Of a stretch of 64,000 nucleotides of DNA, positions 36,935-46,110 are shown piece by piece. The stretch spans positions 62,001-126,000 of the forward strand of contig JAREWP010000033.1 of assembly GCA_029001845.1 (NCBI GenBank), given 5' to 3'. The stretch comes from Candidatus Magnetocorallium paracelense (GTDB taxonomy: Bacteria > Nitrospirota > Thermodesulfovibrionia > Thermodesulfovibrionales > Magnetobacteriaceae). The position numbers and the translations under genes were made by a program. The first letter of the stretch is position 1, and each line of letters opens with the position of its first letter. The notes beneath the pieces were generated by a model. The model was not told where the DNA came from, ran no database searches, and saw nothing but the letters and a program-made list of their open reading frames with translations.

Positions 36935-39679
36935 ATGACATTGTCTTTCAGACTGATTAGAAATCTTGGGTTAAGCTCGCTTTTGATGATTATTATGGGA
37001 ATAAGTATTTTTACATATTCCGTTATGTCGATAAGCACCGAGAAACTGAACGACATTATCAATGTTAAAAATATGAAAGCAAAACATTGGTTTGATCTCT
37101 ACGATATCATAAGCTTCAGTAAAGACAGATTATACGATTATCGTATCGGGAGAATCGAGTTGGTTTCCCCGGTTGTCATACTTATCGAAAGGTCTTTGGA
37201 AAAACTGGAGGAGATAAGGGGGTTAACTTTCGATAATGAAGAACTGGAGCAATTACTTGAAATACAAAGGGAGTTAAAAGGATACAGACAGGTTGTTTTC
37301 GCCTATAAGGAAGAAGTAGAAGCGGGCTTCAGAGGCGGGACATCGGCTTCGGAAATGGAGGACCTGGCCCTGACAAAGGCGAAGAATATAGCTCAACTGT
37401 TAAGCGAGGCGGCGGACGATATAGATTACAGGATTAACAAAGATAACATGGAAATCCTGGAAACAACCATTTTTACTCAGAGGATACTGGGATACCTTTT
37501 ACTATTCTCTATCGTTATTACAGTGATGATCGCCTTTATCATGGGGAGGGCTCTATACAATCCTATCAGACGTCTGGCGAATATGGCCTTAAAAATATCG
37601 GAGGGAGATTTGTCGCAGCAGATAGAGATAGAGTCGAGAGATGAAATAGGATATCTGTCCGGTGTCTTTAATCGGATGGTGAGAGATTTAAGCGAATACA
37701 GGACCGAATTACTCAGGAGTCGTGAGGCCGCACTGGAGGCCTCACGTTTAAAGAGCGAATTTCTCGCAAACATGAGTCATGAAATCAGGACGCCTTTAAA
37801 CGGGATTATAGGTATGACCGAGCTTATGTATGACACCGGTTTGAGTAACGAACAGAGGGAATACCTCGATATGATAAAAAAATCGGGGGATTCTCTTCTG
37901 GATGTGATCAACGATATTTTGGATTTTTCAAAGATAGAAGCCGGCAAGCTCGATCTTGAGCCTATAGACTTCAGCCTGAGAGACAACCTGGGAGACGCCT
38001 TAAAGACCCTTGCCGTCAGAGCGCATAAAAAAAATCTGGAACTGATTTACTCCGTTTCTCACGATATACCCGATTTAGTTGTAGGAGATCCCGGCAGATT
38101 GCGTCAGATTATCATAAATCTGATAGGCAATGCCATTAAGTTCACGGAAAAAGGAGAAGTGTTTGTAGATGTAAAGAGTGAATCGCAGACAGATGGCAAG
38201 ATAAATCTGCAGTTTACGGTTAAGGATACCGGCATAGGCATCCCTGCTGACAAGCAGGAGAAGATATTTCAATCCTTTTCCCAAGCGGACGGCTCTACAT
38301 CGCGCAGATTCGGAGGAACCGGCTTAGGGCTCACAATATCGAGCAGGCTGGTAAGTATGATGGGAGGAAAGATATGGGTTGAGAGTGAGATAGGCGCCGG
38401 CTCCGCCTTTTATTTTACAGCCACTTTCGGGATAGGAGAAGGCGCCTTTGAAAAACCTTTTAAGACCGAACTGCTCGATGTGAGAGGTTTATCCGTTTTA
38501 GTAGTTGACGATAACGAAACGAACAGACGCATACTTGAAGAAGTGCTCTTACAGTGGAAAATGAAACCCAAGACTGCCGAAAGCGGTAATGCAGCCTGTC
38601 GAGTATTTAAGACAGCCATGGAACAAAGTGACGGATTCGATCTTATTATTACTGACATACAAATGCCTGCAATGGATGGTTTTGAGCTTGTGAGGCGAAT
38701 AAAAGAGGAAGATGACGAAAAGATTCCTCCCATCATAGTTCTTACCTCAGCCGGCAGTCGTGGAGATTCGGCCCGGTGCAGGGAGCTGGGCATCTCAGGT
38801 TATTTGACAAAACCGATCAAACAGTCGGAACTGCTCGATACGATAATGACGGTATTAGGGAACAAGTCGTCAAATGGAAAGCCCCCCCTGGTCACTCGTC
38901 ACAAACTCAGGGAGAGCAGTAAGAGGCTTAATATACTCCTTGCCGAAGACAATGAAGTGAACCAAAAGTTGATGATACGAATGATTAAGAGATGGGGTCA
39001 TGGAATCACCATAGCCGATAACGGCAGGGAAGCGGTCAGGATGTCAGAAGAGCAGAATTATGATGTGGTTTTAATGGATATACAGATGCCTGAGATGGAC
39101 GGCCTTGAGGCGACAAAAGCTATCAGGGAGCAAGAGGAAAAAACAGGCGGCCATATACCCATCATAGCAATGACGGCCCATGCCATGAAAGGAGACAAAG
39201 AGAGATGTCTGGAAGCCGGAATGGACGATTATCTCACAAAACCTGTACAAATAAAAGAGTTATATAATACGCTGGAAGGTATTGAAAAAGTGAGTGAGAA
39301 GCCTGGTGAGACAGAATCCTGTCAAGCTACTGAAGTAACAGAGTCCGAGACGGTGAACAAGGAAGCTGTTCTTGCAAAGGTAGGGGGCGATATGGAGTTT
39401 TTAGAGGAGTTAATTGGCGTGCTTGTAAAAAGTTCTGACAGAGATTTACAAAAAATCGAAGAGGCTGTTGCCAATGGAGATATGGAGGCCCTGAAAAGAA
39501 GCGCCCATTCCTTAAAGGGAGCTGTAGGAAATTTTTTTGCCGCCAACGCTCAAGATGCGGCATTCAAATTAGAACGAATCGCCGAAGAAGGAAAAGCAGA
39601 GGAGGCAGGTTTGGCTGTTGCAGCTTTAAAAGAAGAGATAAACAGGCTCATAGTAAAAATCAGGGAATTCATAACCTGA
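36935..39679 (+). CDS. BarA-like hybrid histidine kinase (HAMP-HisKA-HATPase-REC-REC-Hpt)
   Basis: The preferred start is the ATG at 36935, after GGTGAGG; a GTG at 36926 is possible. The 914-residue protein has a membrane helix at about 10-30, a short helical periplasmic sensor (30-180), a second membrane helix at about 187-207, HAMP (208-262), HisKA ([19 protein letters not shown], His near 282), HATPase (395-505; [16 protein letters not shown]), REC1 (515-635; [11 protein letters not shown]), REC2 (665-790; [11 protein letters not shown]) and Hpt ([12 protein letters not shown], His near 858). All phosphorelay residues are present. The small periplasmic domain could read the PhnD-like protein encoded 380 bases upstream, as LuxQ reads LuxP; that pairing is inference. 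It ends about 100 bases before a convergent kinase gene. Confidence 0.93.
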   Translation: MTLSFRLIRNLGLSSLLMIIMGISIFTYSVMSISTEKLNDIINVKNMKAKHWFDLYDIISFSKDRLYDYRIGRIELVSPVVILIERSLEKLEEIRGLTFDNEELEQLLEIQRELKGYRQVVFAYKEEVEAGFRGGTSASEMEDLALTKAKNIAQLLSEAADDIDYRINKDNMEILETTIFTQRILGYLLLFSIVITVMIAFIMGRALYNPIRRLANMALKISEGDLSQQIEIESRDEIGYLSGVFNRMVRDLSEYRTELLRSREAALEASRLKSEFLANMSHEIRTPLNGIIGMTELMYDTGLSNEQREYLDMIKKSGDSLLDVINDILDFSKIEAGKLDLEPIDFSLRDNLGDALKTLAVRAHKKNLELIYSVSHDIPDLVVGDPGRLRQIIINLIGNAIKFTEKGEVFVDVKSESQTDGKINLQFTVKDTGIGIPADKQEKIFQSFSQADGSTSRRFGGTGLGLTISSRLVSMMGGKIWVESEIGAGSAFYFTATFGIGEGAFEKPFKTELLDVRGLSVLVVDDNETNRRILEEVLLQWKMKPKTAESGNAACRVFKTAMEQSDGFDLIITDIQMPAMDGFELVRRIKEEDDEKIPPIIVLTSAGSRGDSARCRELGISGYLTKPIKQSELLDTIMTVLGNKSSNGKPPLVTRHKLRESSKRLNILLAEDNEVNQKLMIRMIKRWGHGITIADNGREAVRMSEEQNYDVVLMDIQMPEMDGLEATKAIREQEEKTGGHIPIIAMTAHAMKGDKERCLEAGMDDYLTKPVQIKELYNTLEGIEKVSEKPGETESCQATEVTESETVNKEAVLAKVGGDMEFLEELIGVLVKSSDRDLQKIEEAVANGDMEALKRSAHSLKGAVGNFFAANAQDAAFKLERIAEEGKAEEAGLAVAALKEEINRLIVKIREFIT

Positions 39680-39780
39680 ATACGATAAAAAAAACTATGA
39701 ACCCACAAAAAACAGCAGTCAGCTTCATCTGTCAGCACAACTCGTGACTACCCCAACTCAGCTATCAGCTTCTTTTAGGT

Positions 39781-42735
39781 TTATTGGTTTTTCGGAATTT
39801 CTATTGTTATTGCCGTATACTCCCCTTTTTTACTATCCACAATCAGGTTCCCCTTATGATCTTTTATTATTCCGTGGCTGATACTCAGCCCCAGCCCGGT
39901 CCCCTTTCCAAAAGGCTTGGTTGAAAAGAAGGGATTAAATACTTTCTCCTTTACATTTTCAGCGATACCGGTTCCGGTATCGTGAAATGTTAACCTGACA
40001 AAGGGCGCGCCATCGAGAATTATCTCTTCGCCCGATATTATGAATTTCTTATCTCTGTTTTTTCCGGGATACTTTTCATTTAAAGCATATCTTGCGTTGT
40101 TTATGACATTAATAAAAACCTGTTGTAACTGTTGTTGGTCCGCGATGACTTCCGTAAGGTCGGAAGGCAAATTCAATTCTAAAAGAATTCCCTCTTTAAG
40201 CATCTTGGCTTCCGCCATGGAGATAACTCCTATTAAAGCCTCATTGATATTGACAGAGCTTTTTTCACCGCCCCGCTCTCTGGCGAAAGAGAGAAGACTC
40301 CTCACGATATTGGCAATACGTTCACCTTCATCGAGAATTCTATCGGCATAGTCATGTACATTGCTTACCTCTTCAATGTCATCCTTAATCAGTTGCGCAT
40401 AATTAATAATACTGTTTACCGGATTATTGATCTCATGAGCCACGCCGGCAGAAAGCTCTCCAATAGAGGCCAGATGCCCTGCATTCATGGCGCCGGCCTG
40501 TAAAGCTATTTTTTCGGTTACGTCACTAGCAACTTCCATTACGGTTCGCACTTCACCATTCTCATCATATATGGGGAAAGCCCTTACATCCCAGATCCTG
40601 CCCCCGGAGTCTATATGCTGATCGTTTTCTACACGATGACTTTCAAAGCTTCTTAATGTCTGGCAAACCTCACATGGGGATGTTCTTTCGTACCACAATT
40701 CAAAACAGAGTTTCCCTATCAGTCCATCCTCACTCAGATTCAGCGATTGAGCTGCGACTTTGTTGGCCCATTGAATTCTCAGATCAGGTGTAAGGAGAAC
40801 CAACTTGTCAGGAATGGCATCCAGGAGTGTATAAAATTTTTGTGACAACAGGCGGTATTTTTTCTCACTTTCTTTTAAAGCGATTTCGGATTTTTTCCAT
40901 TCCGTTATATCACGGGAAATGCCGATAATTCCGGTAATATTACCGTCGGAATCTTTAAAGGGGCTTCTTTTCGATAAAAAAGTCAGTTCATTTCCTTTCA
41001 ATGTATGAATTATTTCTTTAGTGATTGTCTCTTTTTCGGCAATAACACGTTCATCAATTGTCCTGACCTGGTCCAATGTATCCGGCGGCAGCAAGTCGAC
41101 TTCGTTTTTCCCGACTATTTCATCTGCACTTTTACCTAACATGTCGGCGGCAACATGGTTCATTAATAAGTAGAACCCTCCTTTATCCTTTAATGTAATT
41201 GCATCTGTCGTGCCTTCGATTACGGAATGGAGGAGATTATAATTTCTAATCATCTCCTCTTCTATTAATTTACGCTCTGTAATGTCCTCCTCAATAAGCA
41301 GAAAGTGTGTCGATACATTGTTTGAGTCTTTAATGGGTGAAATAAAAATAAAGGCTTGGTAAAGGTCGCCGTTTTTCTTTTCACTTCTCATTTCGCCACG
41401 CCATTCCCTGTCTGAAGCGATAGAGTCCTTAAAGGTTTTATAACTCTTTTCCGATTTCACGGCGTCTAATTCCCGGCCTGTTATTTCATTGGTTTCAAAG
41501 CCGGTTAATCTTGTAAACATTGGGTTCACATACTCTATTGTTCCTTCGGAATCGGTTATTATAATGGAAATGGGACTCTGCTCAACAGCATGATATAACT
41601 TTCTCAATTTCTCTGTTTCCTTTTCCAGAGCGTTACGCTGCTTGATGATCTCATCGCTCATATTGTTGTACTGCTCTTTCAGACTATACAATTCGTTTTT
41701 ATTCTCCATTTCGATCGTCCGGATTCCGAGATGATGGGATACTTTTTTTACTTCCCTGTTTAACTCTCTTAAACTGATGGTTATGCAGAGTGTAAAAAAA
41801 CCGAAAAAAACGATGAGCACTATAGCCGTGATTCCCCTTTGGATCCTCTCTCTATTGAGTATTTCTTTGTTAAGTTTCCGATATTCCTCTTTAGATATAA
41901 AAGAGGTGAGCTGCAACAAGAGATCCGAGGCGCCATAATCGAAAAAAGATTTTCCCATAATAAGATAACTGTCTTTTGTGCTGTCCACATTCGTCCCCAC
42001 TGGGAGTAAATCCGTGTTTGAACTTGCAACGATTTTGTTGTCTTCACCGGATATGAGTGTAATGATATTTCCAAAAATTCCTTCATCCCCTTGAGAGGAT
42101 TGGAGAAAGTAGTCGTCTATCGGTGATATTATCATTAATGTCGCTCTGATATTCATATGGGAATCGTATAATGACTCCGCCGTCAGCAAGAAAGGAGAAC
42201 CATCGACTTTTGTCATGAAACTTTGCTCATGACTGAGCTGTCGCAAGAGCGACGAAGGGTTGTACAGAGAGTCCGGCAAGGATGCCGGCCAGTCCCGGTA
42301 CATCTCTCTCACCTTTCCCCTGCGATCCAATAATAATATATAACGAACATGCATAAACGATCGTAACAGTGAGGGATCGGGAAACCATGGCGGGATTTCA
42401 TTGAGTTCTTTTATTTGAAAGGAGTCGTTATTCGACCACGATTGTTTGTCTATATAATCTATAAAGACCTTTTGAGAAAGAATTATTTTTGCCGCCTGAT
42501 GATTATATCGTATGTAACGATCCAGGTGCGTGCGGTGTTCCTCGGCTTGTTTAATAAGCTTTTCCTGAAGTTTTTGGTTAAAAAGTTTTTCAAGATTTCC
42601 TGTTTGGTAATAATCCAATATGCTCAGCAAAACAGCTCCTACGACAATGTTCATAAGGAGCATCTTCTTGAGCAAGGTTGTCTTTTTATTAATCAGGAAA
42701 CAGATGTTAAGCGTCAATTTTAAAAGGGTTTTCAT
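39781..42735 (-). CDS. Membrane PAS sensor histidine kinase
   Basis: The 984-residue kinase has a membrane helix at about 25-45, an extracytoplasmic CACHE-like sensor at 46-305, a second helix at about 308-328, a coiled coil, three PAS domains (about 385-500, 505-620, 635-745), a HisKA helix with [20 protein letters not shown] (His near 766), and an HATPase (865-980; [42 protein letters not shown]). PAS3 carries the cysteine motif CFELWYERTSPCEVC, close to [14 protein letters not shown] in the paralogous kinase at 47789. The kinase halves of these two proteins are very similar, which suggests gene duplication. The gene stands alone between repeats. The response partner is not evident; the sigma-54 regulator encoded at 46111 is a candidate by similarity of its own kinase. 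Confidence 0.92.
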   Translation of the reverse strand: MKTLLKLTLNICFLINKKTTLLKKMLLMNIVVGAVLLSILDYYQTGNLEKLFNQKLQEKLIKQAEEHRTHLDRYIRYNHQAAKIILSQKVFIDYIDKQSWSNNDSFQIKELNEIPPWFPDPSLLRSFMHVRYILLLDRRGKVREMYRDWPASLPDSLYNPSSLLRQLSHEQSFMTKVDGSPFLLTAESLYDSHMNIRATLMIISPIDDYFLQSSQGDEGIFGNIITLISGEDNKIVASSNTDLLPVGTNVDSTKDSYLIMGKSFFDYGASDLLLQLTSFISKEEYRKLNKEILNRERIQRGITAIVLIVFFGFFTLCITISLRELNREVKKVSHHLGIRTIEMENKNELYSLKEQYNNMSDEIIKQRNALEKETEKLRKLYHAVEQSPISIIITDSEGTIEYVNPMFTRLTGFETNEITGRELDAVKSEKSYKTFKDSIASDREWRGEMRSEKKNGDLYQAFIFISPIKDSNNVSTHFLLIEEDITERKLIEEEMIRNYNLLHSVIEGTTDAITLKDKGGFYLLMNHVAADMLGKSADEIVGKNEVDLLPPDTLDQVRTIDERVIAEKETITKEIIHTLKGNELTFLSKRSPFKDSDGNITGIIGISRDITEWKKSEIALKESEKKYRLLSQKFYTLLDAIPDKLVLLTPDLRIQWANKVAAQSLNLSEDGLIGKLCFELWYERTSPCEVCQTLRSFESHRVENDQHIDSGGRIWDVRAFPIYDENGEVRTVMEVASDVTEKIALQAGAMNAGHLASIGELSAGVAHEINNPVNSIINYAQLIKDDIEEVSNVHDYADRILDEGERIANIVRSLLSFARERGGEKSSVNINEALIGVISMAEAKMLKEGILLELNLPSDLTEVIADQQQLQQVFINVINNARYALNEKYPGKNRDKKFIISGEEIILDGAPFVRLTFHDTGTGIAENVKEKVFNPFFSTKPFGKGTGLGLSISHGIIKDHKGNLIVDSKKGEYTAITIEIPKNQ

Positions 42736-43107
42736 AAATATCTTACTGCTGAGGAAGAGTATAAATTCAGTAACAGTTCACGGGGGTCAGGGATCAGAGG
42801 TCAGTTACTGTTATAACTTCTTCATCCATTGTCCGATAGGCTATTATTACTCATAAATCCGGTTTTTTCATTGGAGGTAACTGTTCACATAGTTCAGGGG
42901 GCGGGGGTCTGTTTAAAGAGATTTGCCTTGTTTCTCAAACTAAAAACTCCAAAAAGCTTATGAAATTCAATAAAAGAAGTCCATTTTACCTTCAACTGAC
43001 CTCTGACCTCAGGTCACAGTGAACAGTTACGATTGGAGAAAGGCTCTGTTATATAAAACCGGCCTCTGATCTCCGACCCCTGTGAACTATTACTAAATAA
43101 ATTTATT
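42736..43107. other. Gap holding a full MITE-like element and single ends
   Basis: 42772-42811 and 43063-43094 are single ends of the GTTCACAG family facing each other, outside the complete element at 42877-43030. No gene was recognised. Confidence 0.5.
42877..43030. mobile_element. MITE-like element, 154 bp, copy A
   Basis: It is bounded by perfect 12-base terminal inverted repeats, GTAACTGTTCAC / GTGAACAGTTAC, with imperfect pairing further in (AGTTCAGG..., TCTGTTTAAAG against CCTTCAACTGACC). The interior includes AACTCCAAAAAG and TGAAATTCAATAAAA, and both occur in the same order in the inverted full copy at 57771-57923. It has no coding capacity. Family ends recur at 32443, 33767, 53249, 53337, 53452 and 56862. 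Confidence 0.7.
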
Positions 43108-43344
43108 TTAAGAGGATATCTTTAAATTGTCAATTTGTTTCATTAGTAATTCTATTTTTTTCACCGATGATATCACTTCATCCAGTTTTTTTTCATTCGC
43201 TCTTTCAGAAATTATTCTCCATAAGATATCGATTTCTTTTTCCAATCCATCGATATCGGGAGTGCTAAAAATTCGTTTACTAAAGGATTTAAGCTCTTCC
43301 GATGAACCATGTGAAGTAATGGAATAATCTAAATGTTCCTTCAT
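43108..43344 (-). CDS. Small helical hypothetical protein
   Basis: The 78-residue protein starts behind a very purine-rich ribosome site (GGAGAGGGGGAGAGGGA), which argues for a real gene. It is almost entirely helical, with a coiled-coil heptad pattern (DGLEKEIDILWRIISERANE, SVKKIELLMKQIDNL). It lies downstream of a REC-kinase and the remnant of another kinase, and may have been part of that operon. No family was recognised. Confidence 0.5.
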   Translation of the reverse strand: MKEHLDYSITSHGSSEELKSFSKRIFSTPDIDGLEKEIDILWRIISERANEKKLDEVISSVKKIELLMKQIDNLKISS

Positions 43345-43371
43345 TCCCTCTCCCCCTCTCCTTAAGCGGTT

Positions 43372-43560
43372 TCATTGCTTTAATGTTATTTTTACTACCG
43401 TCCCGCTCTCTCTGCTTATCGACAGATTGCCTTTTATAGTACTCCAATTTAGGTTTTTCCGGCATATATGTTGCTTCGGTTATGAATATAGCGTCCGATA
43501 TATTGCCAAGAGTCAGTTGCAATGTCGCTTCAGATTCTTTTAACGCCTCTATAACGCCCT
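43372..43560 (-). pseudogene. Remnant of a PAS-histidine kinase gene
   Basis: One frame reads ALKESEATLQLTLGNISDAI then FITEA, the typical beginning of a PAS domain. A different frame, about 70 bases further on, reads KGNLSISRESGTVVKITLKQ followed by a stop (TGA at 43372-43374), the typical last strand of an HATPase. Everything in between, normally several hundred residues, is missing and the frames do not match. This is what a large internal deletion of a PAS-kinase gene leaves behind. Its 5' end overlaps the 3' end of the REC-kinase gene. Confidence 0.6.
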
Positions 43561-44798
43561 TCAGTCGATCCGTTTTCCTCCAGCTCAATGATAAGCCTTG
43601 CTCCCTGCCCGGTATTTTTTGCATACAGTTTGCCTTTCATATTATTTTCTATTATGATCTTTGACATGTATAATCCGATTCCGGTGCCTTTGTGCTTTTT
43701 GGTTGTAAAATAAGGTTCAAAAATCCTCTCCAATATCTTTTCGTCAATCCCGCCACCGTTATCGTTTACCTCTATAACAATACGTTTATCTTTACGATAA
43801 TTGCTTATTACGATATCTCCCTCTTTCTTCCCAAGACGTCCCTTCTTTCTCGCTTCAAGTATAGCATCCATTGCATTCGTGATAATGTTTAACAATACCT
43901 GCATAAACTCATTAAGGTAGCCTTTGAATGTAAGGTTGTCTGTTGTATTAGTATCAACTTTTACCTTGATTCCATGAAAAGCAAGCTGAGCCGACATGAT
44001 GGAATTAACTTCTTTAATCGCCTTACATGTATCAAAAGCGGTTTTCTCTTTTGTGTGCTGGAAAAAGTTCCTGAAATTGTCGATTGTATCTGACATAAAC
44101 TTTATCTGATGAAAAGAATCCGATACGACTCTGTCTATAAATTTCTCATCGACTTCTTTAAATCTATATGCATCCTTTATATTCTGGATTGTGACGCCAA
44201 GAGCATTCAATGGTTGTCGCCACTGATGGGCGATGGCTGCGATCATCTCTCCCATGGCCGCCATCTTTGATTGTTGTATCAATACGGTCTCCTGATCCAG
44301 TCTCTTTTTTATCTCAGTGTTAACTTTTACTTCAAGACTTCTATTTAGTTCTACAAGTTCGTCTTCAGCTTTTCTGCGCTTTAATATATGCTGAATGCGC
44401 CGACGCAATACATGAACATTAATGGGTTTGGTTATATAATCGTCAGCTCCTGCTCCAAAAGCCCTGTCCACTGAATCCTCATCATCCAATGCAGTTACGA
44501 TAACAACAGGCGTTTCTCTTATTTTTTCGCAGGATGCGCTTTTTAACATCTTACAAGCCTGAATACCATCGATGACAGGCATAACTGCATCCATTAGTAT
44601 CAAATGAGGGGAATGCTTATGGACACTATTCAAGGCTTCTTTTCCATTGTATGCAATTAATATATTAAAGAGAGGTTCAAGATTGTGAGAGATGATTTTT
44701 AAAAAGAAGTCCTCATCGTCAACGATAAGGATTAAGGGTTTGTTATTTTCTTGATTTTTCATCTTCACCCGAAAGTTTGAAGTCTGAACGAGATACAT
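43530..44798 (-). CDS. REC-histidine kinase
   Basis: The 422-residue frame starts at 44798, six bases after the upstream small-protein gene. An ATG at 44762 (410 residues, MKNQENNKPLILIVDDED) follows GGGTGAAG and may be the real start. The receiver spans about 20-140 (LMDAVMPVIDG; YITKPINVHVL). The phosphoacceptor helix has SKMAAMGEMIAAIAHQWRQP (His near 191), and the HATPase has NEFMQVLLNIITNAMDAI, NDNGGG and GTGIGLYMSKIIIENN. The last 15 residues (STEGRYRGVKRI) look non-native and overlap a kinase remnant. It is the same subfamily as the kinases at 31204 and 53555. The gene lies in an operon behind a small helical protein whose paralogue sits upstream of the kinase at 53555. Confidence 0.92.
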   Translation of the reverse strand: MYLVQTSNFRVKMKNQENNKPLILIVDDEDFFLKIISHNLEPLFNILIAYNGKEALNSVHKHSPHLILMDAVMPVIDGIQACKMLKSASCEKIRETPVVIVTALDDEDSVDRAFGAGADDYITKPINVHVLRRRIQHILKRRKAEDELVELNRSLEVKVNTEIKKRLDQETVLIQQSKMAAMGEMIAAIAHQWRQPLNALGVTIQNIKDAYRFKEVDEKFIDRVVSDSFHQIKFMSDTIDNFRNFFQHTKEKTAFDTCKAIKEVNSIMSAQLAFHGIKVKVDTNTTDNLTFKGYLNEFMQVLLNIITNAMDAILEARKKGRLGKKEGDIVISNYRKDKRIVIEVNDNGGGIDEKILERIFEPYFTTKKHKGTGIGLYMSKIIIENNMKGKLYAKNTGQGARLIIELEENGSTEGRYRGVKRI

Positions 44799-44803
44799 GA
44801 CAG

Positions 44804-45223
44804 CTATAATTTAAGTAGTGATTTTAAGGAGTCGATATACATAAACAGAATGATTCTGAATGTTTTATCTATTTGGCTGTAACCACAGATGTCGCCGGCC
44901 AACTTGAATAGCTCTCGATTCAATTCATCATGTGTCACTTCAATATTTTGCTTTAATTTACTTACAACCTCCTCTACCATTACCGTTAAGCAGCTCTTTC
45001 CAAATTCACATGCTTTGCAGTCAACAGATAAGTAAGCATGAAGTACGTTTAGTATACTGAGATGATTGGTCAACCATGTCGTAAAATTCTCGCTTATTTT
45101 ATATCCAAGACATTCACAATCGGAAAAAAATAGAGATAAGTCATGAACATCCCACTCTTTACCGTGTGCTTCTACAAATTCTATCGAACGAAGAATTAGC
45201 TTTTTGTTTTTATCGGTTAACAC
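44804..45223 (-). CDS. Small helical protein, paralogue of the 57056 protein, paired with a REC-kinase
   Basis: The 139-residue protein is helical and cytoplasmic. It shares a clear pattern with the 144-residue protein encoded at 57056: SIEFVEAHGKEWDVHDL against SVEFIESHNGEWDVPSL, then ILNVLHAYL against VLMALHNYL, CLTVMVEEVV against CLSIISDEII, and MYIDSLKSLLKL against QYINSLKALFSL. Five cysteines (CEC, CKAC, SC) occur mid-protein. Its stop lies six bases before the REC-kinase start, so the two are co-translated. It could be an inhibitor, phosphotransfer partner or scaffold of HQWRQP-type kinases. No histidine stands out as a phospho-site. The family was not recognised. Confidence 0.75.
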   Translation of the reverse strand: MLTDKNKKLILRSIEFVEAHGKEWDVHDLSLFFSDCECLGYKISENFTTWLTNHLSILNVLHAYLSVDCKACEFGKSCLTVMVEEVVSKLKQNIEVTHDELNRELFKLAGDICGYSQIDKTFRIILFMYIDSLKSLLKL

Positions 45224-46110
45224 TTTACTCTCTAATTATATCGAAAAAAATACAGGTTTATTATTAAACATTTTTACTACTACCCTATACTCATAGCGAT
45301 TCATTATCCTAAAAGAAACATTTAGCTGTCAGCCGGCAGCTATCAGGCTTTTAATTGCAAAGCTTTACTGTTCAAAACACTTTCACCCTTAAGGTGATGC
45401 TTATTATCCTAAATTCGGCAGTTGAGCCGTAAAAGGTTTGACAGAAACGGGCTTTCACTCATTCCCGGCAGGCAGTCTCCGAGGAATCATTGCAACTCAC
45501 CATCCAGGTGAGTCTTATGTAATGATCAAAGCCGTTCAATCCCGTTCCTGTCAAACCTTTCGAACAGATTGCTTCTTTTCAACTGCCGTTTTAGGATTAT
45601 TGACACAATATCGGTATTTTCCTTAACTGAAGGCTGACCGCTGATAGCTGACTGCTGTTTTTAGTTGTATACTTGAAACTAAAGATTATACTCAAATACC
45701 ATGCCATAGTTTTTATTTTAAAGTTTGACCGCTTTATAGGGATTTTGTAACTATTCCTGATGAGTGATTAACCTACAAACAGCATTCAGCTGTCAGCTTT
45801 ATATTAATACAGCTTACAGCTGAATTTTAACTCACCTCTAAAGCGATGCTTATTTTAAGTGTAATGTCAGGAATCTTTTTAGCTGAAGGCTGACTGCCGT
45901 TTTTAAGCGTTAAATCAAACCTTTTTTGTGACCGATTGTCGGGTTAGGTTTATAGATGACAAGCTCGATTAAAAAGAAAAGTAAGCGTGGGGTTGCATAT
46001 GTGTGTATGGACAAAGGTGTGTAGACGATACACTATGTCGACTCTTTTTTATCCGAAAATAGACCCGAAGGTGCTGAACTTTCAATACTTTGTGGTGACT
46101 CGCAGAGTCA
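45224..46110. other. Long intergenic region with repeats and a structured palindrome
   Basis: 887 bases without a convincing gene. It contains AGCTGA-family repeats (45313-45345 inverted, 45625-45664 forward, further fragments near 45776 and 45878), the palindromic element 45408-45595, and an AAATCAAACCTTTTTTGTGA segment (45912) related to other gaps. It must also hold the promoter of the small-protein/REC-kinase operon near 45230. Confidence 0.5.
45408..45595. repeat. 188-bp nested palindrome (structured element or RNA candidate)
   Basis: Outer arms CCTAAATTCGGCAGTTGA / TCAACTGCCGTTTTAGG and inner arms AAAGGTTTGACAGAAACGGG / CCCGTTCCTGTCAAACCTTT (one mismatch) enclose a central part with its own small hairpin ACTCACCATCCAGGTGAGT (45495-45513). 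It could be a palindromic mobile repeat, or encode a folded RNA. The short open frame inside is an artefact of the palindrome. Confidence 0.5.

Noticed and set aside
32443-37000. Possible CRISPR array from many short repeats
   Set aside because: Repeats are of different families, unequal spacing, often palindromic and up to 200 bp; no regular repeat-spacer pattern and no cas gene.
43289-43624. 111-codon frame taken as an intact gene
   Set aside because: Only its middle part looks like PAS; the HATPase end is in another frame and the central kinase part is missing, so it is reported as a remnant.
45438-45626. 62-codon plus-strand frame
   Set aside because: It lies within the nested palindrome and its codons simply follow the inverted arms.
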